A stretch of 64,000 bases of DNA from Cordia subcordata (GCA_028554755.1 JAPTOF010000003.1:9557501-9621500); one strand, 5' to 3'; shown: positions 1-12,540, counted from the first letter of the stretch. Translations and numbers: made by a program. The notes: generated by a model not told the origin, from the sequence alone.

Positions 1-1199
1 CCTTGTTAGCTACTTCATCCACGTATTGCGTCTACTGCTCAATCGTCTCTTCTATTGGTTGGGTGCATTTGACCATAAAACCTACTAGGACTTAAGCTTT
101 GATCACTATCCTAGGTTAGTAGATGATGTGATACTGGCTAGTTCAATCGACCTCTGTAACAACTTCCCGATAGCTCTAGCTTGTCTACTACCTATCTCAA
201 TGGCTGATCAGTCATCACCTTGATTGGATGTGCTTTAAAATAGGCTTCTGCTTTCTAGCCGACATCACCAGTACAAGTGTCAATTTCTCCAAACTACTGT
301 ACCGGAGTTCTTCTTCTTTCAAGGTTTTACTCACATAATAAACTGATCGTTGGCCTTCTTCGGTTTCTTTAATCAAGACCGCTACCACCGCTATGTTGGA
401 ATTTGATAAGTACAATAGCAGTGTCTCTTTTTCTTTTAGTCTAGCTAAGACCAGCGGCTTTGTGAGGTAGGACTTGATCCGTTCAAAGTCTTTTAGCATT
501 CTAGAGTTCATTTGAAATCCTTTGGATTTTTAGGAATTTTAAAGAATAGCGCACAATGGTCGGCTGATCGTAACATGAATCTACTCAGTGCTGTAGTCTT
601 TCTTGATAACCACTGTATGTCGTGTACTGTTGTGGGTGATTCAACATTAAGTATGGCCTCAATCTTTTCAAGGTTTGTTTCAATTCCTCTATGTGTCACC
701 ATGAAGCCCAAGAACTTTCTACGCAAACTCCAAAGGCGCATTTTTTAGGATTTAGCATTATGCCAAACATTTGCATGGTTTGGAATATTTCATTCAGGTC
801 GAACATGTGGTCCGATGCCTTTTTGCTCTTCAAAAGCATGTTGTCGATATATACCTCCATGTTATGACCAATTTGGTCTTTCCAAGCCATGTTGGCCATG
901 CACTAATATGTTGCTTTGACATTTTGCAACCTGAAGGGCATGACTTTGTAGCAGTATAAGCCTTAATCAGTGATGAACAAAGTGTGTTGCTGATCAACGG
1001 GTAATATTTTGATATGGTTGTAACTCGAGAAGGCATCAATGAAATAGAGCATCTTGAATCCTTCAGTTGAATCCCCTAGTTAGATAATTCTTGGTAGTGG
1101 AATGCTGTCCATTAGACATGCTTTGTACAAGTTAGTAAAGTTTGCACAGAGTCTCCACCCCATTGGCCTTTTTGACCAATACTACGTTAACGACCCAAG
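1..1199 (-). pseudogene. Ty3/gypsy reverse transcriptase and RNase H, broken
   Basis: Minus-strand remains of the polymerase. Around 899-696 lies the RT catalytic region, 'MEVYIDNMLLKS', where gypsy elements normally read YIDDML, so the second catalytic Asp is Asn. It is followed by 'LNPKKCAFGV'. At 741-508 is the RT-RNase H connection: 'KFLGFMVTHRGIETN' and 'IQWLSRKTTALSRFM'. At 511-215 is the start of RNase H: 'LYLSNSNIAVVAVLI' and 'SVYYVSKTLKEEELRYSSLEKL', here with Asn in place of the usual first catalytic Asp. Several frame changes and stops separate these pieces, so no functional enzyme is made. Integrase would lie beyond position 1. Family assignment is confident; clade is not. Confidence 0.85.
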
Positions 1200-3086
1200 T
1201 GTTAGGATTAGTATGCCCTAAAGCTCACTTGTACATGACATTTTGGATATGAAACAATGAATAATCATATTTTTGTTAAATGGCATTATGAGTGTCTTAC
1301 ATATAATCTCTGTTATGTTTTATCGATGCATGTATGAAGGTCCTTTGACTTGCACTAATGACTTGGGTGCGCAGTGAGGCTGGACGCACAGCAGGTCCAA
1401 GTCTAGATTTAGTCACGTCATAAATTGAATCCATAACCAAATAGTAGTGTTGGGCACTCTACTGGGATAAGGTTATATTGAGCAAGTCTCCTCTTTGAGG
1501 GTGATCTACCTAGGTCATTAGAAGACTTTCTGGATTTGTCTCAATAGTACGTGTATCAAGTATTGGATAGGACCATTGTGAGTATGTTTTCTAGAGACGT
1601 ACTATCAAAGAAAGAAAATAAGACACTCACTGCTACTAAATGATCATTGCTCTTAATCTTGAGTATATGTGGATGAACTAATGAAGTTAGGGTTTAGTAT
1701 TTTGATTCACTGTGAGTGAGATCTTATTTTATTAGGATCAACAGCCTTGTGCATTGAGTGCTAAGTTCAAATTAATTAGAACATGCATATGCAAAATGGA
1801 ATCTATGTGCCCCCTTTGGGATTGTCCAAATTTATCATCCGAATCTAGATCTAGTGATACTACCTTTATAGGTGTGTCTGTCATATGGCTTGAGGGTCGC
1901 TCCCGAGATCAAGAGATTCCATGACCGAGGATGATTGGCAATTGGACAAGAAACCCAACGGAAAAAGATACAGCTAAGGAGGTGGTAGTACACAGGCCAA
2001 AGGACCGGTCTTAGCTGTGGGTATACATAGAGGGGCATTATGGTCGGTTATCTAATAGGTCAAAGGCAAAGTTCACATTCTTTTGTGATAAGCTTTTGCG
2101 TAATGACAATTATTCTTGGAGTGCAACTTTGATCTTATGGTGGAATAGATCGGAGTTAAAAATAATTATTATGTCGCCTATATCGGGCAAGGATATTTTT
2201 AATTATTTTTGGAAGCCAATGATAATTGTGTCATTTTGGTCCCTTCCCTAGTTGAAATGACTTTGAGAGAGTAATCTTGAAAGAGCAAATTCCATATTGT
2301 GGTAGTAGCCTTATTGGGCCAAAGCTTGAAATTGGGTTTGGGCTTTCTTTAGAGTCCAAAATAACCTAATTAGGCTAGGATGGTTTCTTATTGGGCTTGG
2401 GCCTCCACATGGATTATGGACTATGTGTTGGACTTGGATAATAGGCTTGGCCTAAGTCTTCCAAGACAAGTGGACAACTTACAAAATACTACAAAAACAA
2501 GTGGACAACTTGCACAAGTCTTCCAAGACAAGATTGACAAGTTACATAAAGGAAATACTACATGGAAATTTTCTCCCACATTGAAAGTTTAGCAACTTTG
2601 GGTGCCAAGGTTCTCTCTATAAATAGACAAGACCCTACACCTTTTATGCATTCCACTTTGTAGTTGATTTCTTCCTTTTTGGCAAGAAAATACTACAACA
2701 CATAGTACACACTTATTGTGTGATTTTTGCTCTAGTTTTTCAAGAGCATATTACTTTGCTTCTTCCCACACAAGAGACTATTCTCTCAAGATAAGTCTCT
2801 TTACCCATAGGGAAAAAGACTGGGGAGTTGCTTATTGCGACACCCTTGTAGTAAATTTTTGGTGGCCTTGTTCGTGAACGGGAACAAAGCTTGTAACCGG
2901 TTTTAGCTTCATCAAAGGCCCCACACTTCAAGAGGTTAGCTTTATATATTTTTTGCAAGCACTAGTTATATTCTATATGTTCTTGTGTGTGTAATGTGGT
3001 TATTTTATTTTCCTAGCATGTTTTCTTAGTTATAACTTAGAAAATATGGACTAGGATACCCCACACTTAATAATATCGATCCTACA
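1200..3086 (+). repeat. 5' LTR of copia-1
   Basis: 1887 bp, starting TGTTAGG and ending CCTACA. It is nearly identical to 8687-10585. It lacks a 12 bp insertion, GAGCATGTTCTT, that the 3' copy has near 10471. Short reading frames inside it recur in the other LTR and are not genes. Confidence 0.95.
2618..2625 (+). promoter_or_regulatory. TATA box in the copia-1 5' LTR
   Basis: TATAAATA preceded by TCTC and followed by GACAAGACC. It is conserved in the 3' LTR at 10105-10112. The position, about 470 bp from the LTR end, suits the U3/R boundary. Transcription start is inferred, not seen. Confidence 0.6.
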
Positions 3087-3088
3087 AT

Positions 3089-3100
3089 TGGTATCAAAGC
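3089..3100 (+). promoter_or_regulatory. Copia-1 primer-binding site (tRNA-iMet type)
   Basis: TGGTATCAAAGC begins 2 bases after the LTR. It matches the usual plant copia PBS TGGTATCAGAGC at all but one base. Confidence 0.85.
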
Positions 3101-4724
3101 TTAGGCTCACACACAGCATGCTTAGACTATGCAAGAATATTGTATTTTCATAAATATATTAGTCATCTTGTGAGTGGCAAGGTTAGAAAATCTTGTGTTG
3201 CATATACTTGTGGTTTTTTTGCTTGTATGTGCAGGTAATATAAAATCCCTTTGATGGTTCGCATGTATGCATGATAGATTTTTGTGTACGGTCAACAAAG
3301 CTTGGCCATAGGCGATTTCATGTATAAAATATTTCTGGTTATTGATTTTAGTTTTATTTAAAAGAAGTATAGGATGTTTTGATATCCTTGTGAAGCTTGT
3401 ACTAGCAATAGCAAAGTGTATTATTGTAATCTTTGAAGACCAAGGAGAAAAAACAAGAAAACAGCATAAAGGAATACTCTACTTGGTAAGCAAGTCGGAC
3501 AACCGGCTGGACTTAACCGGTCGACCGGCTAGGTCGACCGGCTACTCCAGAGAGCAAAAAATTCTTGAAGCAATTGGAGCCGGTCGACTGGCTCTTATTG
3601 ACGGTCGACCGGCTGAGGCAGAAAAAGCTACTATGTGTGCTGTTTTTGTTGAAGATTACAGGGAGCCATCAAAGAGGGATTCTAACATATTTTGGTGGAT
3701 GTTTATAATGCATTGATATATGTTTTAACATATTTGCATTAGCATGATTGCCACATAGAAATATGTCCACTCATTAGGGTTTATAAAAATTAGTCATACC
3801 TATGAGTTGATTCTCAAAGATAGTTAAGTATATGAGAATGGCTTAGACAAGAGAATTATAAGCGGCTATGTCTAAAGATGCCATGAGATCTCATGACAAC
3901 ATTAAAAGAACTTAACTTGAGATTTACATGTATATATATCAACCTAAGGGTCTATGCACCTGATTTAGGTAAGAGATCTATTGTGATATTGCAATGTTTT
4001 AGTAACACAAAGGGGATTTACATAAATACAAAATGTGTTTAGATCTAAAACAAAGAAAGAATATCAAAGGAAACCCTTAAGTTAAAATATTGAGTGGGAG
4101 AGGGGACTGGAAATAGCCCACAGCTTTCCATATCCGATTCACGTTAATGATAAATGTCATTAACTTCCCCAACAGAAGGTGACATTTTGTCTAGATTTAA
4201 CAAGGTGAAACATAAAATGTTTATTCAAAAGGGTGTTAGTGAGTTCGGCCATCCCATCGATGGAGTTCTTAACTAAAGATCGCCTTACGTAACATTGATT
4301 AAAGTCACTACCCCATTGGAGGGCTTAAATCAAGAATGTTTCGGGGAATAAACATTAGGAATGGGTGTACACTCAACTTAAATGGTAGGTTCGGCTATCC
4401 TATCGATAGATTTCGCTATCGGATTTAAGAAGCCAAACAAAACAATGATTGAATTATTCAATTGGATCATATCCAGGCAATTGTTAATTCAAATAAGTGG
4501 TGGAACTTAACTTAACATTCATAAGTTCGGCCATCCCATCGGTGGAGTTCTTATGAGGACGTTGAGACACTGTTACATCGAGTAGTTTAAAGGGTTTATC
4601 TACTCAAAGGCAAATGATGTAAAAAGTACATGTATGTTTTATTTCCAAAGATAGCATACATATTATATATGCATCAATTCTATACTCATAAAATAATTGT
4701 GATTATATTGTTGTATTCAGAAAA
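3101..4724 (+). other. Copia-1 untranslated leader with internal repeats
   Basis: 1.6 kb between PBS and gag with no conserved coding domain. A 124-codon open frame at 3342-3716 is not recognised. It contains four copies of GGTCGACYGGCT, at 3519, 3532, 3582 and 3603. Further on there are three copies of a TTCGGCYATCCYATCGRT motif, at about 4243, 4389 and 4524. Long leaders are common in Angela-like elements and may hold packaging or translation signals, which is inference. Confidence 0.7.
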
Positions 4725-5531
4725 ATGTCTTCGTTCAGTCCACTAGCTACAATTCTCAAAGAGTACAAGCTCACTGGACCGAATTTTGTGGACTGGGAAC
4801 GAAACTTGGACATAGTACTCACCGCAGAAAAGTACAAGTATGTCCTAACAACTCCTTGTCCTGTTGTGAGGGCTAACTCTTCTGAAACCCAAAAAGATGC
4901 TGAGGCAAAATGGCAGAAAGCCAATAGTATGGCCAAGTGCTATATGATGGCTTCTATGTCAGATATTTTGCAGAGCAAGCATCATCATATGAAAACTGCA
5001 AAAGAAATCATGACCTCACTGTCTCGTATGTTTGCTGATAAAAGCAAGCCCGCAAGGCAAGGTGCTCTTAGAGAAATTATGAATCAAAGGATGGCAGAAG
5101 GAGCATCTGTCAGGGAGCATATGCTCAAAATGATGGATTGCTTCAATACTGCTGAGATCCTAGGAGCAAACATAGATGAACAGTCAAAGGTAGACATGAT
5201 TTTGGAGACTCTACCGTCATCCTATACCCAGTTCAAGCTTAATTATAATATGAGCAAGATGAACATGGATATGACGAAATTAATGAAAGAGCTCCTAGCT
5301 GCAAAAGCCATAATGAAAAATAAAGGTCACATAAATATGGTTCAAGCATCCACTTCTGGACTTAACCCAAAAGGGAGAAAGTTCAAAGGAAAGGAGAAGC
5401 AAAAACGTGGTCAAGGGAAAAAGAAGAGAAATGGTGAACAGCCCAGGCAGTTAACAGGTGAAAAGCCCAGGCAGTTAACAGGTGAAAAGCCCAAGGGAAA
5501 ATTCTTTAAATGTGGCCTAAAAGGACACTGA
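4725..5531 (+). pseudogene. gag: Copia-1 gag, interrupted by a stop in the zinc knuckle
   Basis: Nucleocapsid/capsid protein that packages the element RNA. The start ATG gives MSSFSPLATILKEYKLTGPN, a usual copia gag opening, with 'FVDWERNLDIVL' next (UBN2-like gag domain). The middle carries the gag motifs 'AKEIMTSLSRMF' and 'ILETLPSSYTQFKLNY'. A basic stretch, including a repeated 'QLTGEKPRQLTGEKP', leads to the zinc knuckle. There the first Cys is Phe (FFKCGLKGH) and the expected Trp codon is TGA at 5529-5531. The frame continues past this stop as 'KKDCPK'. Gag and pol are therefore a single frame broken by this one nonsense change. The protein is 268 residues as read. Confidence 0.9.
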
Positions 5532-8500
5532 AAAAAGGATTGCCCAAAGTACTTGGCTCGAGGCCAGATAGGTACACCTCTTTTGTTCTACATTGAAACC
5601 TGCTTAGTGGTTGATTCTACTGATTCTTGGATTGTAGACTCTGGAGCCACTAACCATATTTGCAATTCTTTGCATTGGTTTCAGGAAATGAACGAACTAG
5701 CTAAAGGGGAGTTTGCTCTGAGGTTGGGTAATGGAGCAAAAGTATGGGCTGCTGCAGTGGGAGGAATGTACTTAAATTTTCCATGTAATAGAAAGATATT
5801 TTTGAACAATGTTTATTATGTTCCGAATGGACGTAAAAACCTTATCTCTGTTTCACAATTAATATTAGATGGTTTTTGCATTAATTTCCATTCTGATGTT
5901 GATATCAGTAGATATGGAAATATTATTTGTTCCGGTAGCATGCATGATAACTTGTTCTATATAAAACCTATTACAAACTCACTGCATAATATAGAACAAA
6001 CTAATTCCCGGAAAATGAAGGTTTCTTCGACCAATGATACATATCTTTGGCACCTACGCTTAGGACATATCAGTCTAAAGTGAATTCGGAGATTAGTCGA
6101 GGATGGGCATCTTAGCTCATTATATCTCGAAGATCTACCTCCGTGTGAATCTTGTCTCAAAGGGAAGATGACTAAATGGTCATTTTCTTCTAAAGGAGAA
6201 AGGGCCAAAGAAGTATTGGAATTGGTTCACACTGATGTGTGTGGTCCTATGAGCAAACCAGCACGAGGAGGTTATGAGTATTTCATTACTTTTACTGATG
6301 ATTACTCTAGGTATGGATACGTATATCTAATGCGACGTAAGTCTGAATCCTTTGAGAAATTCAAAGAGTTCAAAGCTGAGGCAGAGCAGAAATTAGATAA
6401 ACATATCAAAGCCCTTTGGCTGATCAAGGTGGCGAATACCTCTTGGGTGAGTTCAGAGACTATCTTACACAAGAAGGGATAGTGTCTCAGTTGACTGCAT
6501 CAGGGACTCCTCAACAAAATGGTGTAGCAGAAAGAAGAAACCGTACCCTATTGGATATGGTTAGGTCAATGATGAGTCATGCATCATTACCTTTATCTTT
6601 TTGGGGGTATGCCATTGAAACAGCGGCATACATCTTGAACTTGGTACCATCTAAATCAGTACCTAGGACACCTCAAGAAATATGGACTGGGTGTAAGCCT
6701 AGTCTAAATCATCTCCATATTTGGGGTTGTCTAGCTTATGTACTTAATAGTAATGCTTCAAAATTGGAACCAAGATCCGAGTTATGCTATTTCATTGGAT
6801 ATCCTAAGGGAACCAGAGGTGGGATCTTTTATAATCCTAAGGAGCAAAAGGTGTTTATAAGCACCCATGCTAGATACTTAGAAAATGATGAAATGGTCCA
6901 GAAAACACCAGATTCTGAAATTGTTCTAGATGAGATTTCACAAGAATCTCCAGTAACACCTGTGGTAACTGTAAATGAAAAAGAACAGCATATTACACCT
7001 AATATATCAGAGCATCGTCGTAGTGGGAGGATATCCAAGCCTCCTGATAAATACTATGGAGAGTCCTTTCAGACTTCTTCAGAGAATCAGGTGATGGATC
7101 TCGTAAGTTATGATGAAGCAGTTTCCGACATAGATGCCGACAAATGGCATAAGGCAATGGATTCAGAGTTAGAATCTATGTATTCTAACAAAGTCTGGGA
7201 TCTTGTAGTTGCTCCTGAAGGGGTAAAACCTATAGGGTGCAAATGGGTCTACAAGAGAAAAAGAGGAGTTGATGGAAAAGTTGAAATCTTTAAAGCAAGG
7301 TTGGTGGCGAAAGGTTATACTCAGAAAAAAGGGATCGATTATGAGGAAACTTTCTCACCAAAGAGCCATGCTTAAATCCATCAGGATACTTCTTGCCATC
7401 GCTTGTCATTATGACTACGAGATATGGCAAATGGACGTCAAGATAGCCTTTCTGAATGGGGAACTTGATGAGACCATTTACATGACACAACCAGATGGAT
7501 ACATTGCTAAAGGCCATGAACATATGGTTTGTAAATTAAAAAAGTCCATTTATGGATTAAAACAAGCATCTAGAGCATGAAACATCAAATTTGATTGGGC
7601 AATTAAATCTTATGATTTTGATCAAAATATTGATGAACCTTGCATGTATAAAAGGTGCAATGGAAATGCTATAGCTTTTTTGGTTCTGTATGTGGATGAT
7701 ATCCTACTAATTGGAAATGATGTGGGGATGTTATCATCCATCAAGGTTTGGCTTTCTACTCAATTTCAAATGAAGGATTTAGGAGAAGCTAGTTATGTTC
7801 TAGGCATCAAGCTTATGCGAGATCGTAAGAACAAAAGGCTAGCCCTATCTCAAGCTTAATTTATTGAGAAGATATTAGTCAGGTTTAACATGCAAAACTC
7901 TAAGAAGGCCTTGTTACCTTCTAGACATGGAGTTTATCTATCTTGGGATCAATGTCCTAAAACACCTGAGGAGATAGAGAGCATGAAGCGAGTTCCTTAT
8001 GCTTCAGCAGTTGGAAGTTTCATGTATGCCATGTTATGTACTAGACCAGATATCTGCTTTACTGTTTTCATGGTTAGTAGATATCAGTCAAACCCTGGAC
8101 CAGCACATTAGGTCGCGGTTAAGCATATATTCAAATTCCTGCAAGGAACAAAGGATTATGTGCTAGAATACCATACAGATGATCTAACACCATTAACCTA
8201 TACAGACTCGGATTTCCAATCCGACAGAGATTCCAGGAAGTCTACTTCTGGATATGTTTTCACTCTGTCAGGAGGAGCTATTTCATGAAGAAGTGTGAAG
8301 CAAAATTGTATTGCTGACTCTACCATAGAGGCCAAGTATGTAGCAACATCTGAGGTTGCAAAAGAGGCAGTATGGCTAAGAAAGTTCCTGTTAGACCTAG
8401 AGGTTGTACCGGCAGCTCACAGACCAATAACGTTGTATTGCAACAACAACGGTGCTGTTTCATAGTGCAAAGAGCCCAGGAATCACAAAAGGGTAAACAC

Positions 8501-8672
8501 ATTGAACGGAAATATCATTTGATCCGTGAGTTTATCCAAAGAGGAGATATAGTAGTTGACAAGATAGCTTCAATGAAAACTGTGAGACCCATTTACTAAG
8601 ACTCTTTCAGAGAAAGTGTTTGCCACACATTTAGAGTCTTTGGGTATTAGGCTTTGCAGAAGTAATCTTTAG
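5532..8672 (+). pseudogene. pol: Copia-1 pol: protease, integrase, RT, RNase H (broken)
   Basis: Domains in copia order. The aspartic protease has 'WIVDSGATNHIC' (active Asp 5637-5639). The GAG-pre-integrase zinc region reads 'WHLRLGHISLK', then TGA at 6081. The integrase core has 'LVHTDVCGP', 'FTDDYSRYGYVYL' and 'QQNGVAERRNRT'. RT begins near 7140 and keeps 'YVDD' at 7689-7700. RNase H ends with TAG at 8670-8672. Frame changes occur near 6416 (inside 'ADQGGEYL') and near 7370 (after 'YEETFSPK'). Further in-frame stops lie near 7578, 7857, 8109, 8286 and 8463. It is well preserved but cannot yield a full polyprotein. Confidence 0.93.
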
Positions 8673-8675
8673 TGC

Positions 8676-8686
8676 AAGTGGGAGAT
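8676..8686 (+). promoter_or_regulatory. Copia-1 polypurine tract
   Basis: AAGTGGGAGAT immediately precedes the 3' LTR. It is the typical copia plus-strand primer site. Confidence 0.8.
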
Positions 8687-10585
8687 TGTTAGGATTAGTA
8701 TGCCCTAAAGCTCACTTGTACATGGCATTTTGGATATGAAACAATGAATAATCATATTTTTGTTAAATGGAATTATGAGTTTCTTACATATAATCTCTGT
8801 TATGTTTTATCGATACATGTATCAAGGTCCTTTGACTTGCACTAATGACTTGGGTGCGCAGTGAGGCTAGACGCACAGTAGGTCCAAGTCTAGATTTAGT
8901 CACGTCATAAATTGAATCCATAACCAAATAGTAGTGTTGGGCACTCTACTGGGATAAGGTTATATTGAGCAAGTCTCCTCTTTGAGGGTGATCTACCTAG
9001 GTCATTAGAAGACTTTCTGGATTTGTCTCAATAGTACGTGTGTCACGTATTGGATAGGACCATTGTGAGTATGTTTTCTAGAGACGTACTATCAAAGAAA
9101 GAAAACAAGACACTCACTGCTACTAAATGATCATTGCTCTTAATCTTGAGTATATGTGGATGAACTAATGAAGTTAGGGTATAGTACTTTGATTCACTGT
9201 GGGTGAAATCTTATTTTATTAGGATCAACAGCCTTGTGCATTGAGTGCTAAGTTCAAATTAATTAGAACATGCATATGCAAAATGGAATCTATGTGCCCC
9301 CTTTGGGATTGTCCAAATTTATCATCCGAATCTAGATCTAGTGATACTACCTTTATAGGTGTGTCTGTCATATGGCTTGAGGGTCGCTCCCGAGATCAAG
9401 AGATTCCATGACCAAGGATGGTTGGCAATTGGACAAGAAACCCAATAGAAAAAGATACAGCTAAGGAGGTGGTAGTACACAGGCCAAAGGACCGGTCTTA
9501 ACTGTGGGTATACATAGAGAGGCATTATGGTCGGTTATCTAGTAGGTCAAAGGCAAAGTTCACATTCTTTTGTGATAAGCTTTTGCGTAATGACAATTAT
9601 TCTTGGAGTGCAACTTTGATCTTATGGTGGAATAGATCGGAGTTAAAAATAATTATTATGTCGCCTATATCGGGCAAGGATATTTTTAATTATTTTTGGA
9701 AGCCAATGATAATTGTGTCATTTTGGTCCCTTCCCTAGTTGAAATGACTTTGAGAGAGTAATCTTGAAAGAGCAAATTCCATATTGTGGTAGTAGCCTTA
9801 TTGGGCCAAAGCTTGAAATTGGGTTTGGGCTTTCTTTACAGTCCAAAATAACCTAATTAGGCTAGGATGGTTTCTTATTGGGCTTGGGCCTCCACATGGA
9901 CTATGGACTATGTGTTGGACTTGGATAATAGGCTTGGCCTAAGTCTTCCAAGACAAGTGGACAACTTACAAAATACTACAAAAACAAGTGGACAACTTGC
10001 ACAAGTCTTCCAAGACAAGATTGACAAGTTACATAAAGGAAATACTACATGGAAATTTTCTCCCACATTGAAAGTTTAGCAACTTTGGGTGCCTAGGTTC
10101 TCTCTATAAATAGACAAGACCCTACACCTTTTATGCATTCCACTTTGTAGTTGATTTCTTCCTTTTTGGCAAGAAAATACTACAACACATAGTACACACT
10201 TATTGTGTGATTTTTGCTCTAGTTTTTCAAGAGAATATTACTTTGCTTCTTCCCACACAAGAGGCTATTCTCTCAAGATAAGTCTCTTTAACCATAGGGA
10301 AGAAGACTGGGGAGTTGCTTATTGCGACACCCTTGTAGTAAATTTTTGGTGGCCTTGTTCGTGAACGGGAACAAAGCTTGTAACCAGTTTTAGCTTTTTC
10401 AAAGGCCCCACGCTTCAAGAGGTTAGCTTTATATATTTTTTGCAAGCACTAGTTATATTCTATATGTTCTTGAGCATGTTCTTGTGTGTGTAATGTGGTT
10501 ATTTTATTTTCCTAGCATGTTTTCTTAGTTATAATTTAGAAAATATGGACTAGGATACCCCACACTTAATAATATCGATCCTACA
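8687..10585 (+). repeat. 3' LTR of copia-1
   Basis: 1899 bp, TGTTAGG to CCTACA, followed directly by the TSD CCAAG (10586-10590). It carries a 12 bp insertion relative to the 5' LTR, apparently a local partial duplication of TGTTCTTG. Confidence 0.95.
10105..10112 (+). promoter_or_regulatory. TATA box in the copia-1 3' LTR
   Basis: TATAAATA, identical in context to that of the 5' LTR. If active it would drive transcription into the gypsy remnant, antisense to gypsy coding sense. Confidence 0.5.
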
Positions 10586-10590
10586 CCAAG

Positions 10591-12540
10591 TTGAGTATTT
10601 GATTTCTTTAATATGGCCTACTTTTAGCAGTTTTTCCACTTCTTCATGAAAGGCTTATTCTTTTGGGTACTGAATGGTCGGCATTACTGGCTAACTGGTT
10701 TGTAGCTTAGGTCGATATTTTAGCAGTGTTCGATGACTCTCAGATCAATCCCCGTCATGTCAGCAGGATCCCAGGCAAATATATCAGAATTGATAGTTAA
10801 GAATTTAGAAATACCTCTTTGAATTTCTTTGGCCTATTCAACCCCAACAAATGTCTTCTTGTCAGGTTATGTAAGCTCAATTGTTACGAGCTCTTTGGCT
10901 GGACTCTTTCTCCTAGGATCATCTTTAGTGAGCTCTATCATCATGTTTTCGATCTTCTTTTGACCTTCCTTTGGCTTTAACTTTGTAACATAGCATGATC
11001 TTGCATTGTGTTGATTTCCCTTTATGATGATCACCCCATCTCTTGTTGAGAACTTCATCATCTAGTGGTAAGTTGAGACAATTGCTCCCAACATGTTGAA
11101 GGTTATTTGATAATGCCATTAATTGTGCTAGGGCAATTGACCACCACAAAATTTGAAAAGAGATCAATGTACCTACTTCCATCTCTAATACTAAGGGAGA
11201 GGTTTATCACTCCTTCAACCCATACTCCATCTCCGGAGAATCCAACAAGCTCTTGTTTGAAAGAGGTAAGCATGGTTTTGTTGAGTTTCAAGTGCTCAAA
11301 TGCTTCAAAATATAGCACATAGGCAATACTACTAGTATCCTGTGCACTTTATAATTAGCCAAAATAATAGTAATTACAAGTGGGTCATCATAGTTTATCA
11401 GGATTTTGATTAGATCATTGTTGGTGAAGGTGATGTCCTCCATCTTCTTCATCTTGTTTGACGGAGTGATTTGTAATGACTGGACGTAAATCTTGCTCTT
11501 TGTGGCAGATTCTCTTCCCACCGTTAATCCTCTTGAATCATGGTAACTGTCCCGAGCACCACTTTCTCTTTCTTTAGGCCGCGAGGGTGTTCTTCTAGAG
11601 CTTCACCTTGCCGTTTGACAAACTGCACTAACCTGCCCTTCCTGATCAATGATTCAATCTCGTTCTTTAGATTTTGCACTTATCAATGGTGTGGTCATGA
11701 TCTTTATGGAAATCGCAATATTTGCCCTTATCCCTTTTGTCGAGATTACCCATCATCTTATCGGGCCACTTCACGTTCCATTCACTCTTCAAAACTGATA
11801 ATACTTTAGTTCACGAGGCGTTCAAAAGCGTGTAAGTGTCGTAATGCCTCCTAAACACCTCTGGGTTCTCTCTCCTCCGCTTTAGATCTGCTCGCTCCTG
11901 ATATGCATCAGGCAGCTTTGTTTTCTACTTCCTTTTTATTTTCTCTACCTTGTACTCTTTCTCCCATTCCTTTTTGACAATATCACATCTTCTACTAAAA
12001 TGTATTTCTCAACTCTCGCCATTAAATCGATTAGCAAGGTTGGTTTTTCCTTGTCAGAATGCTAAACGCTTGTCATCTTGATCCCCATGTATAAAGGCTT
12101 CCATAGCTACTAAATTGGCAAGGTCAGGCACTCACAAGGTTGCTTGGTTGAATCTCTTTGCAAATGCTTGAAGGGTCTCTTCACTTTACTGCATCATCCC
12201 GACAATAGAGGCCGATGACCAGGGTGCTATTTTTTTGCTTGCACATCTATTCATAAAGGCTACTACAAATTGCTTAAAAGAATGAATTGAGTGGGTTGAT
12301 AGTTCATCATACCATGTTCAAGCTGTACCTAGCAACGTAGTAAGAAATGCCTTACACCGAGCAATATCAGTGGCATTGTGGAACAACATCTTATGATTGA
12401 TTATAGAGATATGATCGGCTGGATCTCCAAAGCCATCATAATAGGGCAACTTTGGAATAACGAAATCCTTTTGCACCGCCTTCTTGATAATATCCTCCAA
12501 CAACGAACTATTAGCAAACTCTTTCACGTTCATCACCTAT
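10591..12540 (-). pseudogene. Ty3/gypsy gag, protease and start of RT, broken
   Basis: Minus strand, right of copia-1. Gag capsid is at 12536-12318: 'FVIPKLPYYDGFGDPADHI' and 'ARCKAFLTTLLGTA', the usual retrotransposon gag motif. The nucleocapsid-like motif 'KYCDFHKDHDHTIDKC' is around 11750-11650. The aspartic protease region is at 11521-11103: 'ANYKVHRILV', then in a shifted frame 'MLYFEAFEHLKLNK'. A frame change falls exactly where the active-site D-T/S-G would be. A pre-RT segment reaches 'EKNKPFMKKW' close to 10600. Every domain is separated by stops. It is continuous with 1-1199 once copia-1 is removed. Confidence 0.8.

Larger units (their letters stand above)
1200..10585 (+). mobile_element. 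Copia-1: full-length Ty1/copia element (Angela-like)
   Basis: Complete plus-strand LTR retrotransposon inserted into the gypsy RT domain. Both LTRs begin TGTTAGGATT and end ATCCTACA. The flanks carry a perfect 5 bp TSD, CCAAG, at 1195-1199 and 10586-10590. Inside are a PBS, a 1.6 kb untranslated leader, gag, protease, integrase, RT and RNase H in copia order, and a purine tract. I counted about 33 substitutions plus one 12 bp indel between the LTRs (about 1.7%), so it is fairly young. Several stops and two frameshifts inactivate the polyprotein. The ~1.9 kb LTR suggests the Angela group, which is inference. Confidence 0.95.

Noticed and set aside
1835..2592. Open frames inside the copia-1 5' LTR (repeated at 9322-10079)
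   Set aside because: They occur identically in both LTRs with no known domain; they are chance frames in LTR sequence.
3342..3716. 124-codon frame in the copia-1 leader as an accessory gene
   Set aside because: The only notable content is the GGTCGACYGGCT DNA repeat; no protein motif, and no second family member to test conservation.
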